A stretch of 5,371 nucleotides of DNA from Actinomycetota bacterium (GTDB lineage: Bacteria; Actinomycetota; Thermoleophilia; Gaiellales; Gaiellaceae): assembly GCA_013696595.1 (NCBI GenBank), contig JACCYG010000198.1, positions 1 to 5,371 of the forward strand, given 5' to 3'. The position numbers and the translations under genes are program-made. Of the stretch, positions 4,804 to 5,371 are shown in pieces (position 1 is the stretch's first letter; each line of letters opens with the position of its first letter). Below the pieces are notes generated by a model. The model did not search any database, had not been told where the DNA came from, and worked only from the letters and a program-made list of their open reading frames with translations.

Positions 4804-4811
4804 CACTCGGC

Positions 4812-5371
4812 GTGACGGACACAGCCTACGAAGCCGTTCCGGCCGTCGAGCCGACCGATCCGGTCCCGCGCGTCGGGACGGTCGTCATGAAGTTCGGCGG
4901 AACCTCGGTGGCCGACGCGGAGAAGATACGCCGCGTCGCGCAGCGGCTGGCTGCGGCGAAGAGCGCAGGTGCCCGCGTCGTCGGCGTCGTCTCGGCGATG
5001 GGCCATCACACCGACGAGCTCGTCTCTCTCGCACACGAGGTCTCGCCGAAGCCGAAGCCGCGCGAGCTCGATATGTTGATCTCGGTCGGCGAGCGCATCT
5101 CGGGCGCCCTCGTCGCGATGGCGATCTCCGACCTCGGCCACGACGCGATCTCGCTCACCGGTTCTCAGGCCGGCATCGTCACCGACACGGCTCACGGCAA
5201 GGCGAAGATCGTCGAGGTGCGGGCGCGGCGCATTCACGAGGCGCTCGACGAGGACCGAATCGTCCTCGTGGCCGGGTTCCAGGGCGTCTCGACCGCCTAC
5301 GACATCACGACGCTCGGGCGAGGAGGCTCCGACACCACGGCGGTGGCGCTCGCCGCGGCGCTCGGTGCCGA
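4812..5371 (+). CDS. lysC: Aspartate kinase LysC (5' part)
   Basis: The first 186 residues are present and the frame runs off the window. The kinase makes aspartyl-4-phosphate from aspartate and ATP (EC 2.7.2.4), the first step toward lysine/diaminopimelate, threonine and methionine. Motifs are [18 protein letters not shown] (residues 26-43, with the catalytic Lys27), [35 protein letters not shown], and [23 protein letters not shown] ending at 177 (read in two parts; Arg170-Asp174 is the nucleotide/aspartate loop). The C-terminal ACT domains that bind feedback inhibitors are outside the window. GTG 4812 gives about 20 extra residues ([20 protein letters not shown]) compared with typical family N termini; ATG 4887 would give the standard one. 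I prefer GTG because TAGAAT sits 8 nt before it, but the choice is open. Confidence 0.93.
   Translation, partial: MTDTAYEAVPAVEPTDPVPRVGTVVMKFGGTSVADAEKIRRVAQRLAAAKSAGARVVGVVSAMGHHTDELVSLAHEVSPKPKPRELDMLISVGERISGALVAMAISDLGHDAISLTGSQAGIVTDTAHGKAKIVEVRARRIHEALDEDRIVLVAGFQGVSTAYDITTLGRGGSDTTAVALAAALGA

Noticed and set aside
4622..4811. Lysine riboswitch or T-box leader for lysC
   Set aside because: The spacer is too short for a lysine riboswitch, and I see no T-box sequence or multi-helix aptamer, only one hairpin with a T tract.
4803..5237. Open frame of 144 codons on the - strand over lysC
   Set aside because: It is antisense to a clear aspartokinase and His/Arg/Asp-rich, typical of a shadow frame.

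Overview
The window looks like a high-GC actinobacterial chromosome, possibly a deep-branching class such as Thermoleophilia; that placement is inference. Three things support it: strong G/C bias at third codon positions, frequent GTG/TTG starts, and the ybaB-recR ... lysC neighbourhood, a linkage known from Actinobacteria (in Mycobacterium tuberculosis ybaB, recR, ask and asd lie in one region). No phage, insertion sequence, CRISPR array, rRNA or tRNA was found.

Region 1 (1-2134, + strand) is a four-gene stressosome operon with overlapping genes: the 3' end of rsbS (STAS scaffold), rsbT (switch kinase), rsbX (PP2C-type feedback phosphatase), and a protein with an RsbU-like RsbT-binding domain plus a GAF sensor domain. 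By analogy with Bacillus, stress makes RsbT phosphorylate RsbS and leave the stressosome. RsbT then docks on RsbU-type N-terminal domains, and RsbX resets RsbS. The unusual point is that the fourth gene stops right after its GAF domain, so no catalytic output domain is encoded here. rsbR would be expected upstream, outside the window.

Region 2 (2135-2357) is a non-coding gap holding two adjacent short tandem repeats and a good ribosome binding site. Region 3 (2358-3565, + strand) is ybaB/ebfC (nucleoid-associated protein), a small three-helix membrane protein of unknown function, and recR (recombination mediator). A perfect 20-bp palindrome directly after the ybaB stop places the TTG start of the membrane protein at its apex.

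Region 4 (3575-4585, - strand, convergent with recR) is an exported seven-bladed beta-propeller of the YVTN/NHL-like class. Region 5 (4586-4811) is the divergent intergenic region. It holds a GCGCAA-A-TTGCGC palindrome, a sigma70-like promoter (TTTACA-17-TACAAC), a very strong intrinsic terminator with a UUCG loop starting about where that promoter would initiate, and a TAGAAT box 8 nt before the lysC GTG. Region 6 (4812-end, + strand) is the 5' part of lysC, aspartokinase.

Most worth checking are the output-less RsbU_N-GAF protein, the promoter-terminator unit before lysC, the palindrome over the membrane-protein start, and a recurring arrangement of a -10-like box 7-8 nt before GTG starts (recR, lysC, propeller), which suggests leaderless mRNAs.
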